64,000 nucleotides of DNA, taken from NCBI GenBank assembly GCA_937966555.1, contig CALCLY010000031.1, positions 76,293 through 140,292 on the forward strand. Reading direction: 5' to 3'. The position numbers and the translations under genes were made by a program. The notes beneath the pieces are model-generated. The model was not told the origin of the DNA and ran no database searches. It worked only from the letters and a program-made list of their open reading frames with translations. Shown one piece after another: positions 1 to 8,624 of the stretch. The DNA comes from CALCLY01 sp900552775. Its GTDB lineage: Bacteria > Bacillota > Clostridia > UMGS1883 > UMGS1540. Position 1 is the first letter of the stretch, and the number at the start of each line of letters is the position of its first letter.

Positions 1-647
1 GTCTTAATATTCGGTCTGTTCAGAAGCTTTTGGAACGTTGCGCCGTAAACCGAAACAGGCTTCGGATTGCCCATAAGCCAGCGCGTTAAATCGATTACGT
101 GCACGCCGAGATCAATAAGCGGTCCGCCGCCGGAATACGATTTGTCTCCGAACCAGCCTTCAGGGTTGCCGTTTCTTCTTAAATATGTAGCTTTTCCGTA
201 ATAGAAATCGCCGAGTTCGCCGTTTTTGCGGAGCTCGTTTATCATCTGAGCGTCATCGCCGTAACGTCTTACAAAGCCAATCATCAAAACCTTGCCCGCT
301 TTATCCGCAGCAGCTTTCATTTCCTTTGCCGCTTCTGTGCTTACGGACATGGGTTTCTCGCACAAAACATGCTTGCCGGCATTGAGTGCCGCTATTACAC
401 ACGGCGCATGCGCACTGTTCCATGTGCATACGCTGACAGCGTCAAGTTCCGGAAGTGCAAGCATCTCGTTATAATCCGTAAAAAGCTTTTCAACACCGTG
501 TTTTTTGCCGTTTTCTTCGAGTTTTTCGCGGTCTATATCACAGAAAGCGTAAAGCTCTGTATTTTCGTTTCTCTTATAGCCTTCAATATGGCTCTGGGCA
601 ATATTTCCGACGCCTATTATGCCTATCTTAAGCTTTTTTTCAGCCAT
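1..647 (-). CDS. Gfo/Idh/MocA family oxidoreductase (C-terminus off window)
   Basis: NAD(P)-dependent sugar or inositol dehydrogenase-like protein; the substrate is not readable. The first 215 residues are present and the rest lies beyond the left edge. Seen: an N-terminal Rossmann beta-strand and glycine loop (IGIIGVGNIAQSH, about residues 6-18), the family EKP motif (CEKPMS, about residue 98), and the catalytic-region GGGPLIDLGVHVIDL stretch that carries the family's active-site Asp/His. The start at 647 follows a GGAGGG ribosome site. It overlaps the stop of the upstream isomerase gene by 8 bases, so the two are translationally coupled. The pairing suggests a small catabolic sugar/polyol operon. 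Confidence 0.9.
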   Translation of the reverse strand, partial: MAEKKLKIGIIGVGNIAQSHIEGYKRNENTELYAFCDIDREKLEENGKKHGVEKLFTDYNEMLALPELDAVSVCTWNSAHAPCVIAALNAGKHVLCEKPMSVSTEAAKEMKAAADKAGKVLMIGFVRRYGDDAQMINELRKNGELGDFYYGKATYLRRNGNPEGWFGDKSYSGGGPLIDLGVHVIDLTRWLMGNPKPVSVYGATFQKLLNRPNIK

Positions 648-1500
648 TCTTTCTGCCCTCCTCAATTTGCTTTGTCAAAAAGTCAACAGCTGTTTTAATG
701 TCTGCCGCCGGGTCATCTCCGACTTCGCGCTCAATTGTCAGGAATCCTTTGTAACCTATATCGTCAAGTGCTTTAAGGTAACTCTTAAAGTCTACGCTGC
801 CGGTTCCCAAAGGCACTTCTTCAAATGCCTTTGCACTTTGAATTTCGCTTTCAATATCTCCGTAAATAATTCTCGGATCAACATCAAGAAGCTTAATTCC
901 GTCTTTGGCATGTGTGTGAACTATATAGTCGGAAAGAGTGTACACAGCCTTTGTCGGATCGTCACCCGTAACCATAACAAAGTTTGCAGGATCAAGGTTT
1001 ACGGCAACACCTGTTGAACCGAGAGTGTCTAAAAAACCTTTAAGAGTTACGGCAGTTTCGGGACCCGTTTCAATTGCAAAATGAGCGCCGCAACTGTCTG
1101 CAAACTGTGAAAGTTCGTAGCATGCCTTCTGCATAACGGAAAATCTTTCGCAGTTTTTGTCCTCCGGAACAACGCCTATATGAGTTGTAACTATGTTGCA
1201 CTCCATGTCGAGAGCAAGCTCAAGTATTCTTTTTGAGCGCTCAACAAGATACGGATTCTGGTCTTCTTCCGCAAAGCCTTTGCCGAGGTCTCCGCAGATC
1301 GCGGAAAACTTAAGTCCGTTTGACTTTACAAAATCCAAGAGTTCTTTTCTTTTCTCGCGCGTGAGCGAATCGGGACAGTTTTCTCCGTATGTGGAGTACA
1401 TCTGAAGACCTTTTGCGCCGAGCTCAGCAGCCTTTTTCACTGCGCTTTTTGTATCTGTTTTAAACGAATCAATTATTACACCAATAGAAAAATCGTACAT
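640..1500 (-). CDS. Sugar phosphate isomerase/epimerase (TIM-barrel, IolE-like)
   Basis: 286 residues. It belongs to the xylose-isomerase-like TIM barrel (AP endonuclease 2) superfamily, which isomerises or epimerises sugars using a divalent metal. Seen: the barrel strand pattern, a VTTHIGVVP segment, AIETGPETA (a metal-ligand Glu in the family), NLDPANF, HTHAKDG and TIEREVGDD, all matching family metal-site strands. The reading frame extends upstream, but the ATG at 1500 is chosen because GGAGGT lies 7 bases before it and the upstream extension contains the promoter. It is the first gene of an operon with the oxidoreductase. The exact substrate is unknown. Confidence 0.88.
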   Translation of the reverse strand: MYDFSIGVIIDSFKTDTKSAVKKAAELGAKGLQMYSTYGENCPDSLTREKRKELLDFVKSNGLKFSAICGDLGKGFAEEDQNPYLVERSKRILELALDMECNIVTTHIGVVPEDKNCERFSVMQKACYELSQFADSCGAHFAIETGPETAVTLKGFLDTLGSTGVAVNLDPANFVMVTGDDPTKAVYTLSDYIVHTHAKDGIKLLDVDPRIIYGDIESEIQSAKAFEEVPLGTGSVDFKSYLKALDDIGYKGFLTIEREVGDDPAADIKTAVDFLTKQIEEGRKNG

Positions 1501-1531
1501 GTTTATACCTCCAAACATTTTTAGTATTTTA

Positions 1532-1560
1532 AGTATATACCATATATTGAATCCTGTAAA
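1532..1560 (-). promoter_or_regulatory. Promoter of the isomerase/oxidoreductase operon
   Basis: Reading leftward: -35 TTTACA (1555-1560), a 17-base spacer, and -10 TATACT (1532-1537). Transcription would start near 1525, giving a 25-base leader to the ATG at 1500. It is divergent from the AraC promoter about 50 bases away, so the AraC protein is a plausible regulator (inference). Confidence 0.7.
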
Positions 1561-1604
1561 TGAATTTTCTTGCTGATTTTTAACACAATATTGCTTTTTT
1601 TCAC

Positions 1605-1633
1605 TTGCTTTATGTAAAGAAATCATATATAAT
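1605..1633 (+). promoter_or_regulatory. Promoter of the AraC-family gene
   Basis: -35 TTGCTT (1605-1610), a 17-base spacer, and -10 TATAAT (1628-1633), followed by a ribosome site GAAAGGA just before the ATG at 1669. Confidence 0.7.
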
Positions 1634-1668
1634 TAATATAAATAAAACTTTTTGAAAGGATTTTTGCC

Positions 1669-2496
1669 ATGCGCAATGCAAGATATGAGCTGCATACACA
1701 CACAGATCCGAATTTTCCAATACTTTTTCACTTTGATACATTGCTTTCGGAACACGATTTTTGCGACACCCACTGGCACGACGCACTGGAGATACTGTAT
1801 TTCAGAGAAGGCAGGGCAAACGTGACTGTAAATGCCGAAACTTTTTCTGCCGAATGCGACGATATTATAATTATAAATCCAAACTGCGTGCACCACGTTG
1901 ACCCGATTGGCGGAACCGTCAAATACTACTGCCTCATAATCTCAACCGAATATTGCGAAAAGCTCGGTTTTTCCGTGACAAGCGAAAACCTTTGCCCGGT
2001 AATCAAAGATGCACGCGTATCCGGTTTATACGAAGGTATTTGTTCCGAACTGCAACTGCATGACAAATATTCAAAAGAAGGTGCAAAAGGTTATATTTCG
2101 GTTATGCTCTCCTATATTTTCAGAAAATATGTCAGTGAAGCTTCGCCCGAGCTTGCACATAACGACGTAAAAGCCGAAGCCGTTAAAACGGCAATACGTT
2201 ACATTCGCAAAAATTACACGGAACCTGTTAAAGTTGAAGACATTGCCGAAGAATGTATGCTGAGCAAATATTATTTTTGCCGAATATTCAAAAACATAAC
2301 AGGTTCAACCGTTATAAAATACCTCAACATGTACCGCTGCATGAAAGCACGCGAGCTTCTCTCAAGCGGAAAATATACGGTCTCCGAAGCGGCTCTTGAA
2401 TGCGGTTTTGAAAATATGTCATATTTTTCCAAAACATATAAAGCGTACAGCGGCAGCGTTCCGTCTATGGCAAAAAAAATACCTGAAAACGGTTGA
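1669..2496 (+). CDS. AraC family transcriptional regulator
   Basis: 275 residues, cytoplasmic. The N-terminal half (about 15-130) is a cupin sensor domain: HWHDALEILYF and later NPNCVHHVDP carry the typical His/Glu pattern. The last 100 residues (about 170-270) hold two helix-turn-helix motifs, with VEDIAEECMLSKYYFCRIFK and the C-terminal AALECGFENMSYFSKTYK signature of the family. The gene is divergent from the isomerase/oxidoreductase operon, the usual arrangement for a sugar-responsive activator of neighbouring catabolic genes. The effector is unknown. Confidence 0.92.
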   Translation: MRNARYELHTHTDPNFPILFHFDTLLSEHDFCDTHWHDALEILYFREGRANVTVNAETFSAECDDIIIINPNCVHHVDPIGGTVKYYCLIISTEYCEKLGFSVTSENLCPVIKDARVSGLYEGICSELQLHDKYSKEGAKGYISVMLSYIFRKYVSEASPELAHNDVKAEAVKTAIRYIRKNYTEPVKVEDIAEECMLSKYYFCRIFKNITGSTVIKYLNMYRCMKARELLSSGKYTVSEAALECGFENMSYFSKTYKAYSGSVPSMAKKIPENG

Positions 2497-2591
2497 ATTA
2501 TTTTTTATTTTGTGATAATATATTGTTTGGAAATATTGGCAGAGCCCGGCTGCCGAATCAAAATACAAACGGGCAGAACGGAGAATAAAAA

Positions 2592-2975
2592 ATGATAGCA
2601 GGTATTGAACACATCGCGGTATGTTCCAAGGACACAGCCGCACTTAAGGATTGGTATATCAAAGTCTTCGGCATGAAGCAGGTTTATGACAACGGAAAAG
2701 GCACATATTTTGTTGCCGCTGCCGACGGTTCAATGATAGAAATCATAAAAGAAACGTCATCTTTTGAAAAAACCGAAATGTTTGCCGGTGGCATACGCCA
2801 CTTTGCTCTTTCCGTAACGGCAGACGAATTTGACCCGATGGTAGAAAAAATCAAAGCCGCAGGAGCTGAAACACTCACGGAACCTACGGAAAAAAACGGA
2901 ATCAGAACATATTTCTTCCGTGATCCGGACGGAAATATATTCCATCTTATATACAGACCCAATCCTCTTGTATAA
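2592..2975 (+). CDS. VOC (glyoxalase/bleomycin-resistance fold) family protein
   Basis: 127 residues forming one vicinal-oxygen-chelate domain with two beta-alpha-beta-beta-beta modules. Seen: the opening GIEHIAVCSKD (metal-ligand His 7), a central IRHFALSV repeat, and the closing YFFRDPDGNIFHLIYRP with its Glu/His-type C-terminal ligand region. The family includes lyases, dioxygenases and binding proteins; the substrate cannot be assigned. The ribosome site GGAGA precedes the ATG at 2592. It follows the AraC gene by 95 bases in the same direction and may be read through from it. It ends at a strong hairpin. Confidence 0.88.
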   Translation: MIAGIEHIAVCSKDTAALKDWYIKVFGMKQVYDNGKGTYFVAAADGSMIEIIKETSSFEKTEMFAGGIRHFALSVTADEFDPMVEKIKAAGAETLTEPTEKNGIRTYFFRDPDGNIFHLIYRPNPLV

Positions 2976-2995
2976 TCATAATTTTCCTAAAGATA

Positions 2996-3042
2996 AGAAG
3001 GTGCAGCAAAACAAAATCGTTTTGCTGCACTTCGTTTTTTTA
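2996..3042 (+). terminator. Intrinsic terminator (rightward)
   Basis: Stem GTGCAGCAAAAC (3001-3012) pairs with GTTTTGCTGCAC (3019-3030). It extends outward through GAAG/CTTC with one bulge and is followed by a T-run from 3034. It ends the VOC transcript and sits 3' to 3' with the nuclease gene, so it could also act weakly leftward. Confidence 0.88.
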
Positions 3043-3053
3043 ATTCTTTGTAT

Positions 3054-4148
3054 TTATGCGGCACGGCTTCTGCCGCTTCCATAGTCTATTATAATTCCCG
3101 GCTGAACGTTATAGCAATATACGCAAAATGTTATTCCTTCGCCGTTATCCTCAACCGAATATGCCTCCATGAGCACACCGTCCGCCACAAGATTACTTTT
3201 AACAAACACAGGAGTCACACGGTACATCACATGATTTTTTGTTGTTTTAATATACTCCGCAACCTTATTTTCAAAAGGCAGCATGCCGTCAACATTCAGA
3301 TGCCTCGTTCCGGTTATAAGATTTCTCACATTTGCATTTTCGCCCGTGAGCTGATATCCCAGAAGATGGCATCGGTTATAAAGATACCCGCCGCTTATAT
3401 TGTCATACTTCACGTTTACCCATCCGGTGGGTTTTACGGAACTTATGTTTCCGCGTTTTTCCGAAGGCATGAGGTCTTCGGAAGCCGACGCCTGGCATAC
3501 ATTGCACCTTTTTAGAGAATCAAGCTTTGAATAATACTCAAACGAAGGTTTTATTATTTCATAGTTTTTAAAATAAGGCTTGTTTTCGTTAACCACCGTA
3601 TACGGATTTCCCGAATACGGCGGCAAAACAGCGGTTAAAGCATTGTATTCGTCCTCGGTTAATGTATCGTGAATAATGTATACAGAACTTTCCGCACTGT
3701 CCCACGCAACACCGAAATTAAAACTTTCGGCTATAAAGCGTATGGGCAGCATGGTTCTTCCTTCAATCACCGCAGGCGCTGCATCAAGTGTGTGCTTTTT
3801 ACCGTTACACCCTGCCTCAGTGCTGCCCGGTGTAAGTTTTACGGTATCGCCGTCAAGCTGCAGCGTAACCGTGCCTTCTTTTTCGTTCCACTCCGCAGTG
3901 CCGCCGAAAGTTTCCGTAACCGTTCGAACCGGAACCATAGTGCGTCCGTTTATGACAAGCGGTGCCGTGGTGCGCCCTGGGTCAACTTCTCTTTTCTCCC
4001 CGTTTACTTCCATAACGGGGCTGTTAATCTGCAATTTCATAACAACATCCGGAACCGCACTCGAAACACCGTTCTGCGAAACAAAAAGGTATATGAATGC
4101 CGCAATAATAAAAGCACTGCAGTATTTAAAAATCTTTTTAAATTTCAT
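3054..4148 (-). CDS. Secreted DNA-entry-type nuclease with copper-amine-oxidase-N stalk
   Basis: 364 residues. A signal/anchor hydrophobic stretch (about 8-24) is followed by a Cu_amine_oxidN1-type domain (about 45-160; GRTMVPVRTVTETFG and GRTMLPIRFIAESF repeats). The C-terminus is a DNA/RNA non-specific endonuclease of the EndA/NucA type (about 175-350). The catalytic-region motif reads NRCHLLGYQLTGENAN, where relatives commonly have DRGH, followed by NLITGTRHLN. The His and Asn expected for one-metal catalysis are retained. It is expected to act outside the membrane on nucleic acid. It is the last gene of the arg operon, 24 bases after argD, which is an unexpected partner. Confidence 0.87.
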   Translation of the reverse strand: MKFKKIFKYCSAFIIAAFIYLFVSQNGVSSAVPDVVMKLQINSPVMEVNGEKREVDPGRTTAPLVINGRTMVPVRTVTETFGGTAEWNEKEGTVTLQLDGDTVKLTPGSTEAGCNGKKHTLDAAPAVIEGRTMLPIRFIAESFNFGVAWDSAESSVYIIHDTLTEDEYNALTAVLPPYSGNPYTVVNENKPYFKNYEIIKPSFEYYSKLDSLKRCNVCQASASEDLMPSEKRGNISSVKPTGWVNVKYDNISGGYLYNRCHLLGYQLTGENANVRNLITGTRHLNVDGMLPFENKVAEYIKTTKNHVMYRVTPVFVKSNLVADGVLMEAYSVEDNGEGITFCVYCYNVQPGIIIDYGSGRSRAA

Positions 4149-4172
4149 TTCATTGTTCTCCGCAAAACTTCG

Positions 4173-5330
4173 TTACATACAGTTTTTAATTACCTCAACG
4201 GCTTTTTCAAGCTCTTTGTCGCTTATGTTAAGCGGCGGCAAAAGGCGAACCTTGTTTTTTGCCTTTAAAACCAAAACACCGTTTTCCATGCATTTTTTCA
4301 CAACTTCGGAAGCGTCTTTTTCCGTTTCGATTCCGATCATAAGCCCCATTCCGCTGACGCTTTTTACACCGTAGGCGCCGGAAAGTTCCGCAAAAATATA
4401 ATCGGACTTTCTTTTAACATCTTCAAAAAGTGCATCGTTAAGTCTTGAAACAACCGATACTGCTCCTGCGCACACTGCGGGATTTCCGCCGAATGTTGAG
4501 CCGTGTTCGCCGGCTTTTAAAACGTTTTCGGTTTTATCGAAAAAGAGTGTGGCGCCTATGGGCAAACCTCCGCCGAGCCCTTTTGCAGTGGTCACAATAT
4601 CCGGCACGATGCCGTAATTCATATATGCGTACATAGCGCCTGTACGCCCGTTGCCGCACTGAACCTCATCGGCTATAAGCAAAATATCTTTTTCACGCGC
4701 AAACCTTTCCATATCCTTTACATATTCCTTTTCAAGGGGAAGAACGCCTCCCTCGCCCTGAATACATTCAAACATCACGGCAATAATATTTTCGGTTTCA
4801 ATAAGCTTTTTAAGTTCTGCCGTATTTCCGGGTTCCGCATACAAAAAGCCGCCGCACAAAGGCAGAAAGTCTTTATGAAAAACATCCTGTCCCGTTGCGG
4901 CAAGCGTTCCCAGGGTTCTGCCGTGAAAGCTGTGCCGGAGCGTTATTATCTTTCCGTCTTTTACTCCGCGGCTTTCCGCATATTTACGCGCCGTTTTTAT
5001 TGCGCATTCGTTTGCCTCCGCTCCGGAATTTGAAAAAAACACTTTTTTCGCTCCCGTTTTTTTGCAAAGCAGCTCTGCAAGCTCTCCGCACGGCTCGGTG
5101 TAATAAAGATTTGAAGTGTGCTGAAGTTTCGAAAGCTGTTCCGTAACCGCTTTAACCCATTCTTTATCTGCGTATCCGAAAGTGTTTACGGCAATTCCGC
5201 TGCCCATATCTATATATTTTTTTCCTTCGGAATCCACAGCGCACGAGCCGCTTCCGGAAACAATTTCAACATCAAATCTCGAATATGTTCCGAGAACATA
5301 TTTTTGATCTCTTTCTTTTATTTCACTCAT
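4173..5330 (-). CDS. argD: Acetylornithine aminotransferase
   Basis: 385 residues, class-III PLP aminotransferase. It converts N-acetylglutamate semialdehyde to N-acetylornithine in arginine synthesis. Seen: NSGAEANECAIKTAR, HSFHGRTLGTLAATG, the Asp of LIADEVQCGNGRTG, and the PLP lysine in TTAKGLGGGLPIGA. The length matches the bacterial family (about 385-400). Its start overlaps the end of argB by 8 bases. The paralogue gabT/astC is less likely given the operon. Confidence 0.96.
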   Translation of the reverse strand: MSEIKERDQKYVLGTYSRFDVEIVSGSGSCAVDSEGKKYIDMGSGIAVNTFGYADKEWVKAVTEQLSKLQHTSNLYYTEPCGELAELLCKKTGAKKVFFSNSGAEANECAIKTARKYAESRGVKDGKIITLRHSFHGRTLGTLAATGQDVFHKDFLPLCGGFLYAEPGNTAELKKLIETENIIAVMFECIQGEGGVLPLEKEYVKDMERFAREKDILLIADEVQCGNGRTGAMYAYMNYGIVPDIVTTAKGLGGGLPIGATLFFDKTENVLKAGEHGSTFGGNPAVCAGAVSVVSRLNDALFEDVKRKSDYIFAELSGAYGVKSVSGMGLMIGIETEKDASEVVKKCMENGVLVLKAKNKVRLLPPLNISDKELEKAVEVIKNCM

Positions 5331-6198
5331 CTTTTTTGCGCTCCTTTACAACCATTGTTCCGGCACCTTCGTCCGTAAGCGTCTCAAGCAGAAGCGCATG
5401 CGGAACCCTGCCGTCGAGAATAGTTACCCTTTCAACGCCTTTTTGAATAGCGTCTATGCAGCACTGAACTTTAGGAATCATGCCGCCGGCTATTGTTCCG
5501 TCTTCAAAAAGCGCGTGTGCCTCTTCTATATCCATGCAAGGAATTACGGACTCGGGATCATTTTTGTCTCTCATAACGCCGGCAATATCCGTCATTGAAA
5601 TAAGCCTTTCCGCGCCGAGCGCACCGGCTATGAAAGCCGCCGCCGTATCGGCATTTACATTGTATACGCTCCCGTCTTCTCCGCTTCCTATTCCTGCTAT
5701 TACGGGAATATATCCCTTTTCAACAACATCATCGATAGGTTCTGTGTTTATGCCCGTAATATTTCCGACAAAACCAAGTTTTTCGTCTTTCATAACGGCG
5801 TGTATCATGCATCCGTCTATGCCCGAAAGTCCCATTGCTTTTCCGCCTTTTTGTTCTATGAGATTTACAAGCTCTTTATTTATTTTTCCGCACAAAACCA
5901 TCTGAACCACATCAACAGTCTCTTTGTCGGTAACGCGCAGTCCGCCTTCAAACCTTGATTCTTTGCCTATTTTTTTGAGTGTGTCTGAAATTTCCGGTCC
6001 GCCGCCGTGCACAAGCACCACTTTTACCCCGACAAGAGACAGCAAAACAATGTCTTCCATAACCTGGTGCTTAAGCGTATCGTTTATCATGGCATTTCCG
6101 CCGTACTTTACCACAACTATTTTGCCGTAATAATTCTGAATGTACGGCAAAGCCTGCGTCAGAATTTCTGCACGCTGAGCGTTTGTAACTTTATTCAT
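5323..6198 (-). CDS. argB: Acetylglutamate kinase
   Basis: 291 residues, amino-acid kinase fold; it phosphorylates N-acetylglutamate. Seen: VVKYGGNAM (the Lys/Gly phosphate loop), LVHGGGPEIS, and the C-terminal DGRVPHALLLE. About 25 residues precede the first core strand; such an N-terminal helix occurs in arginine-inhibited NAG kinases, so end-product inhibition is likely (inference). The ATG at 6198 is chosen over an upstream in-frame extension because it follows GAAAGG and because family proteins begin here. It lies 17 bases after argJ. Confidence 0.95.
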   Translation of the reverse strand: MNKVTNAQRAEILTQALPYIQNYYGKIVVVKYGGNAMINDTLKHQVMEDIVLLSLVGVKVVLVHGGGPEISDTLKKIGKESRFEGGLRVTDKETVDVVQMVLCGKINKELVNLIEQKGGKAMGLSGIDGCMIHAVMKDEKLGFVGNITGINTEPIDDVVEKGYIPVIAGIGSGEDGSVYNVNADTAAAFIAGALGAERLISMTDIAGVMRDKNDPESVIPCMDIEEAHALFEDGTIAGGMIPKVQCCIDAIQKGVERVTILDGRVPHALLLETLTDEGAGTMVVKERKKDE

Positions 6199-6215
6199 TT
6201 GCTTTCCCGCCTTTC

Positions 6216-7436
6216 TCAAGACCTGTAATCTCCGTTGATTTTCACATAATCGTATGTAAGGTCGCATCCCCATGCCTCGGCACAATATTCACCGTCATTG
6301 AGCGAAACAAGAATATCTATTTGCTCACAAAGCAATATTTCTTTTGCCTTATCTTCCGAAAAATCTATTCCGCTGCCGTTTTTGCATACATCTATTTTTC
6401 CTTTTTCAGATGAAAATGCAACGTCTATTTTATTAACGTCAAGCTCTGCACCGCTGTAGCCGAGTGCACAGAGCACCCTTCCCCAATTTGCATCCGCTCC
6501 GAACATTGCCGCTTTCAAAAGAGAAGAGCAGACAACGCTTTTTGCGGCGGTCTTTGCAATTTCTTTGGTTTTCGCGCCGCAGACTTTGCACTGCAGCAGT
6601 TTTGTCGCTCCCTCACCGTCTCCGGCAATCATGCGGCAAAGGTGAACAGTCACGGTATTAAGCGCCTTCATAAACGTTTTGAAATCATCGTTATCTTCCG
6701 TTATTTCCGCATTTTCAGCCATGCCGTTTGCCATAACGGAAACCATGTCGTTTGTGGAAGTATCCCCGTCTATGCTGAGCATATTAAAAGTGTTGTCAAC
6801 ATCACCCGAAAGCGCTTTTTTAAGCATCTGCGGAGAAATCGCTGCATCGGTTGTAATAAACACAAGCATTGTTGCCATATTCGGATGAATCATGCCCGAG
6901 CCTTTAGCCATTGCACCCATGGTGCACTCTTTGCCGCCGAGTGCAAACTTTACGGCTATTTCTTTTTTAACCGTATCGGTTGTCATGATTCCTTCCGCAG
7001 CAGCCGAGGAATCTTTCGAAAGTTCTTTGCAGAGCTGCGGTATACCGTCCGCAATCGGTTTTATCGGCAGCTGCTGACCTATAACACCCGTTGATGCCAC
7101 TATTATATCTTTTTCATTAATTCCGAGCGCCTGTCCCGTAAGACTGCACATTTTTTCGGCAATTTCGATTCCGTCCGCATTGCATGTATTTGCATTGCCG
7201 CTGTTGCAGATTACAGCCTGTGCAAAACCGTCTTCTATATTATTTTTCGTAACCGAAAGCGGAGCGCCTTTAACCAAATTTTTTGTGTACACGGCAGCTG
7301 CCGAAGCTTTTTTCTCGCTGAAAATAAGTGACAGGTCGTTTTTACTCCTGTTTTTGCGTATTCCGCAATGCATTCCGGCGGCGAGAAAGCCGCGCGGGGC
7401 GCATACTCCGCCTTTTATTATATCTATATTGCTCAT
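6216..7436 (-). CDS. argJ: Glutamate N-acetyltransferase / ornithine acetyltransferase
   Basis: 406 residues. ArgJ transfers acetyl from acetylornithine to glutamate (cyclic arginine pathway). Seen: the autoproteolytic site MATML inside KGSGMIHPNMATMLVFITTD, where cleavage before the Thr gives alpha and beta subunits, and conserved NSGNANTCN and GDGEGATK. No separate argA-like or argE-like gene is in this operon, consistent with the cyclic route. The ATG at 7436 has AGGAG 7 bases upstream; a second ATG 6 bases earlier lies too close to that site. Confidence 0.96.
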   Translation of the reverse strand: MSNIDIIKGGVCAPRGFLAAGMHCGIRKNRSKNDLSLIFSEKKASAAAVYTKNLVKGAPLSVTKNNIEDGFAQAVICNSGNANTCNADGIEIAEKMCSLTGQALGINEKDIIVASTGVIGQQLPIKPIADGIPQLCKELSKDSSAAAEGIMTTDTVKKEIAVKFALGGKECTMGAMAKGSGMIHPNMATMLVFITTDAAISPQMLKKALSGDVDNTFNMLSIDGDTSTNDMVSVMANGMAENAEITEDNDDFKTFMKALNTVTVHLCRMIAGDGEGATKLLQCKVCGAKTKEIAKTAAKSVVCSSLLKAAMFGADANWGRVLCALGYSGAELDVNKIDVAFSSEKGKIDVCKNGSGIDFSEDKAKEILLCEQIDILVSLNDGEYCAEAWGCDLTYDYVKINGDYRS

Positions 7437-7448
7437 AGTCATTCTCCT

Positions 7449-8378
7449 TTACAAAACAAGTCCTTTTTTATCATCGGCTCCGAGAGCTATATTCATACAT
7501 TCAACAGCCGCTCCCGAAGCGCCTTTTCCGAGATTGTCATATCTGGCGGTGAGAATCATTCTCTCGTCGTTTCCGTACACCGCTATCTGCATACTGTCTT
7601 TTCCGCTCATTTTATTTGACGCCAAAAAGCCGTTCTCATTGTCTTCCAGATAAAAAACAATATCAGAATTGTATTTTTCCGAATAAATTTTCTTTATTTC
7701 TTCAATTCCGACGGAAACATCACTTTTAAAAAGCGGAACCGTAACTTCCATGCCGCTGTAAAAATCGGCAACCGTGGGGCAAAAAACAGGCGCCTTTTCT
7801 ATTCCCGAAATTTTAACCATTTCTTTTAAATGTTTGTGGGTCTGCGAAATTCCGTACTGTCTCGGCGATGACAAAAATGTGCTTCTGTCATCACTTTCAT
7901 ATTCGGCAATCATTTTTTTGCCGCCTCCCGAATAACCCGTAAGGCTGAAACATGAAAGATTTATGTCTTTCTTTATAACTCCGCTCTCGCAAAGCGGATA
8001 TATAAGCGCTATAAAACCGCTTGCATGACAACCCGGAACAGCAATATACTTTGAATTTTTAATTTTATCGCGATGCTTTTCCGAAAGTTCGGCAAAACCG
8101 TATGCAAATCTTTCTTCGGTTCTGTGAGCCGTTGACGTGTCTATAATAACCGTGCTGCCGTCACTCATCGAAACGGCTTCGCGCGCCGCATCGTCCGGCA
8201 AGCATAAAAATGCAATGTCGGCAGCGTTTATGGCTTTTCTTCTCTCTTCGGTGTCTTTTCTCTTATCATCGCTCAGCGTTATAAGTTCAACATCATCTCT
8301 TTCACGCAGTCTTGAAACAATTTTAAGTCCCGTCGTTCCGGCGGAACCGTCCGTAAATACTTTGGCTTTACCGCTCAT
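7449..8378 (-). CDS. argC: N-acetyl-gamma-glutamyl-phosphate reductase (short, type-2 form)
   Basis: 309 residues, first gene of the arg operon. It reduces N-acetylglutamyl phosphate with NADPH. Seen: an N-terminal GSAGTTGLKI nucleotide-binding loop and the catalytic Cys in VPGCHASGF. The length of about 310 marks the shorter ArgC type rather than the common 345-residue form. A GGGAGA ribosome site precedes the start. argJ begins 12 bases after the stop. Confidence 0.94.
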   Translation of the reverse strand: MSGKAKVFTDGSAGTTGLKIVSRLRERDDVELITLSDDKRKDTEERRKAINAADIAFLCLPDDAAREAVSMSDGSTVIIDTSTAHRTEERFAYGFAELSEKHRDKIKNSKYIAVPGCHASGFIALIYPLCESGVIKKDINLSCFSLTGYSGGGKKMIAEYESDDRSTFLSSPRQYGISQTHKHLKEMVKISGIEKAPVFCPTVADFYSGMEVTVPLFKSDVSVGIEEIKKIYSEKYNSDIVFYLEDNENGFLASNKMSGKDSMQIAVYGNDERMILTARYDNLGKGASGAAVECMNIALGADDKKGLVL

Positions 8379-8402
8379 AACTAATCTCCCATTTTAATGT
8401 TT

Positions 8403-8468
8403 TGAATAATTATAGCACAAAACGTATATTTTTGCAAGTAGAATCAGAATATTTTTAATATTTATACA
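8403..8468 (-). promoter_or_regulatory. Two ARG-box-like operator half-palindromes around the arg promoter
   Basis: Compared with the ArgR/AhrC consensus TGAATAWWTATTCA, the site at 8455-8468 (read leftward TGTATAAATATTAA) matches 12 of 14 positions and lies just upstream of the -35. A second site at 8403-8416 matches 11 of 14 and covers the -10. Paired boxes over a promoter are how ArgR represses in known Gram-positive systems. The region is AT-rich, so chance matches are possible. Confidence 0.5.
8409..8437 (-). promoter_or_regulatory. arg operon promoter
   Basis: Leftward -35 TTGCAA (8432-8437), a 17-base spacer, and -10 TATAAT (8409-8414), about 30 bases before the argC start at 8378. 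Confidence 0.8.
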
Positions 8469-8578
8469 TTTTTTATAATTACAGACCTCAGCCGCGCCGT
8501 TTCATGTGCAAATAAGTATAAGTTCAAATAAATTAAGGATAATTTTGGCTCATGCAATATGATTTTGTCGAAAAAGTG

Positions 8579-8607
8579 TTGACAACTCCTTATTTAAGTG
8601 TTATAAT
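8579..8607 (+). promoter_or_regulatory. Perfect consensus promoter of the exopolysaccharide operon
   Basis: TTGACA (8579-8584), exactly 17 bases, TATAAT (8602-8607). Both hexamers are perfect sigma-A consensus. The start is expected near 8614, so the transcript opens with about 12 bases and then the riboswitch-like fold. Such a strong promoter implies control after initiation. Confidence 0.9.
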
Positions 8608-8624
8608 TTTATTAAATGAATATT

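Noticed and set aside
8403..8468. The arg leader as a second riboswitch or T-box
   Set aside because: Only about 24 bases separate the predicted start and argC, too short for an aptamer.
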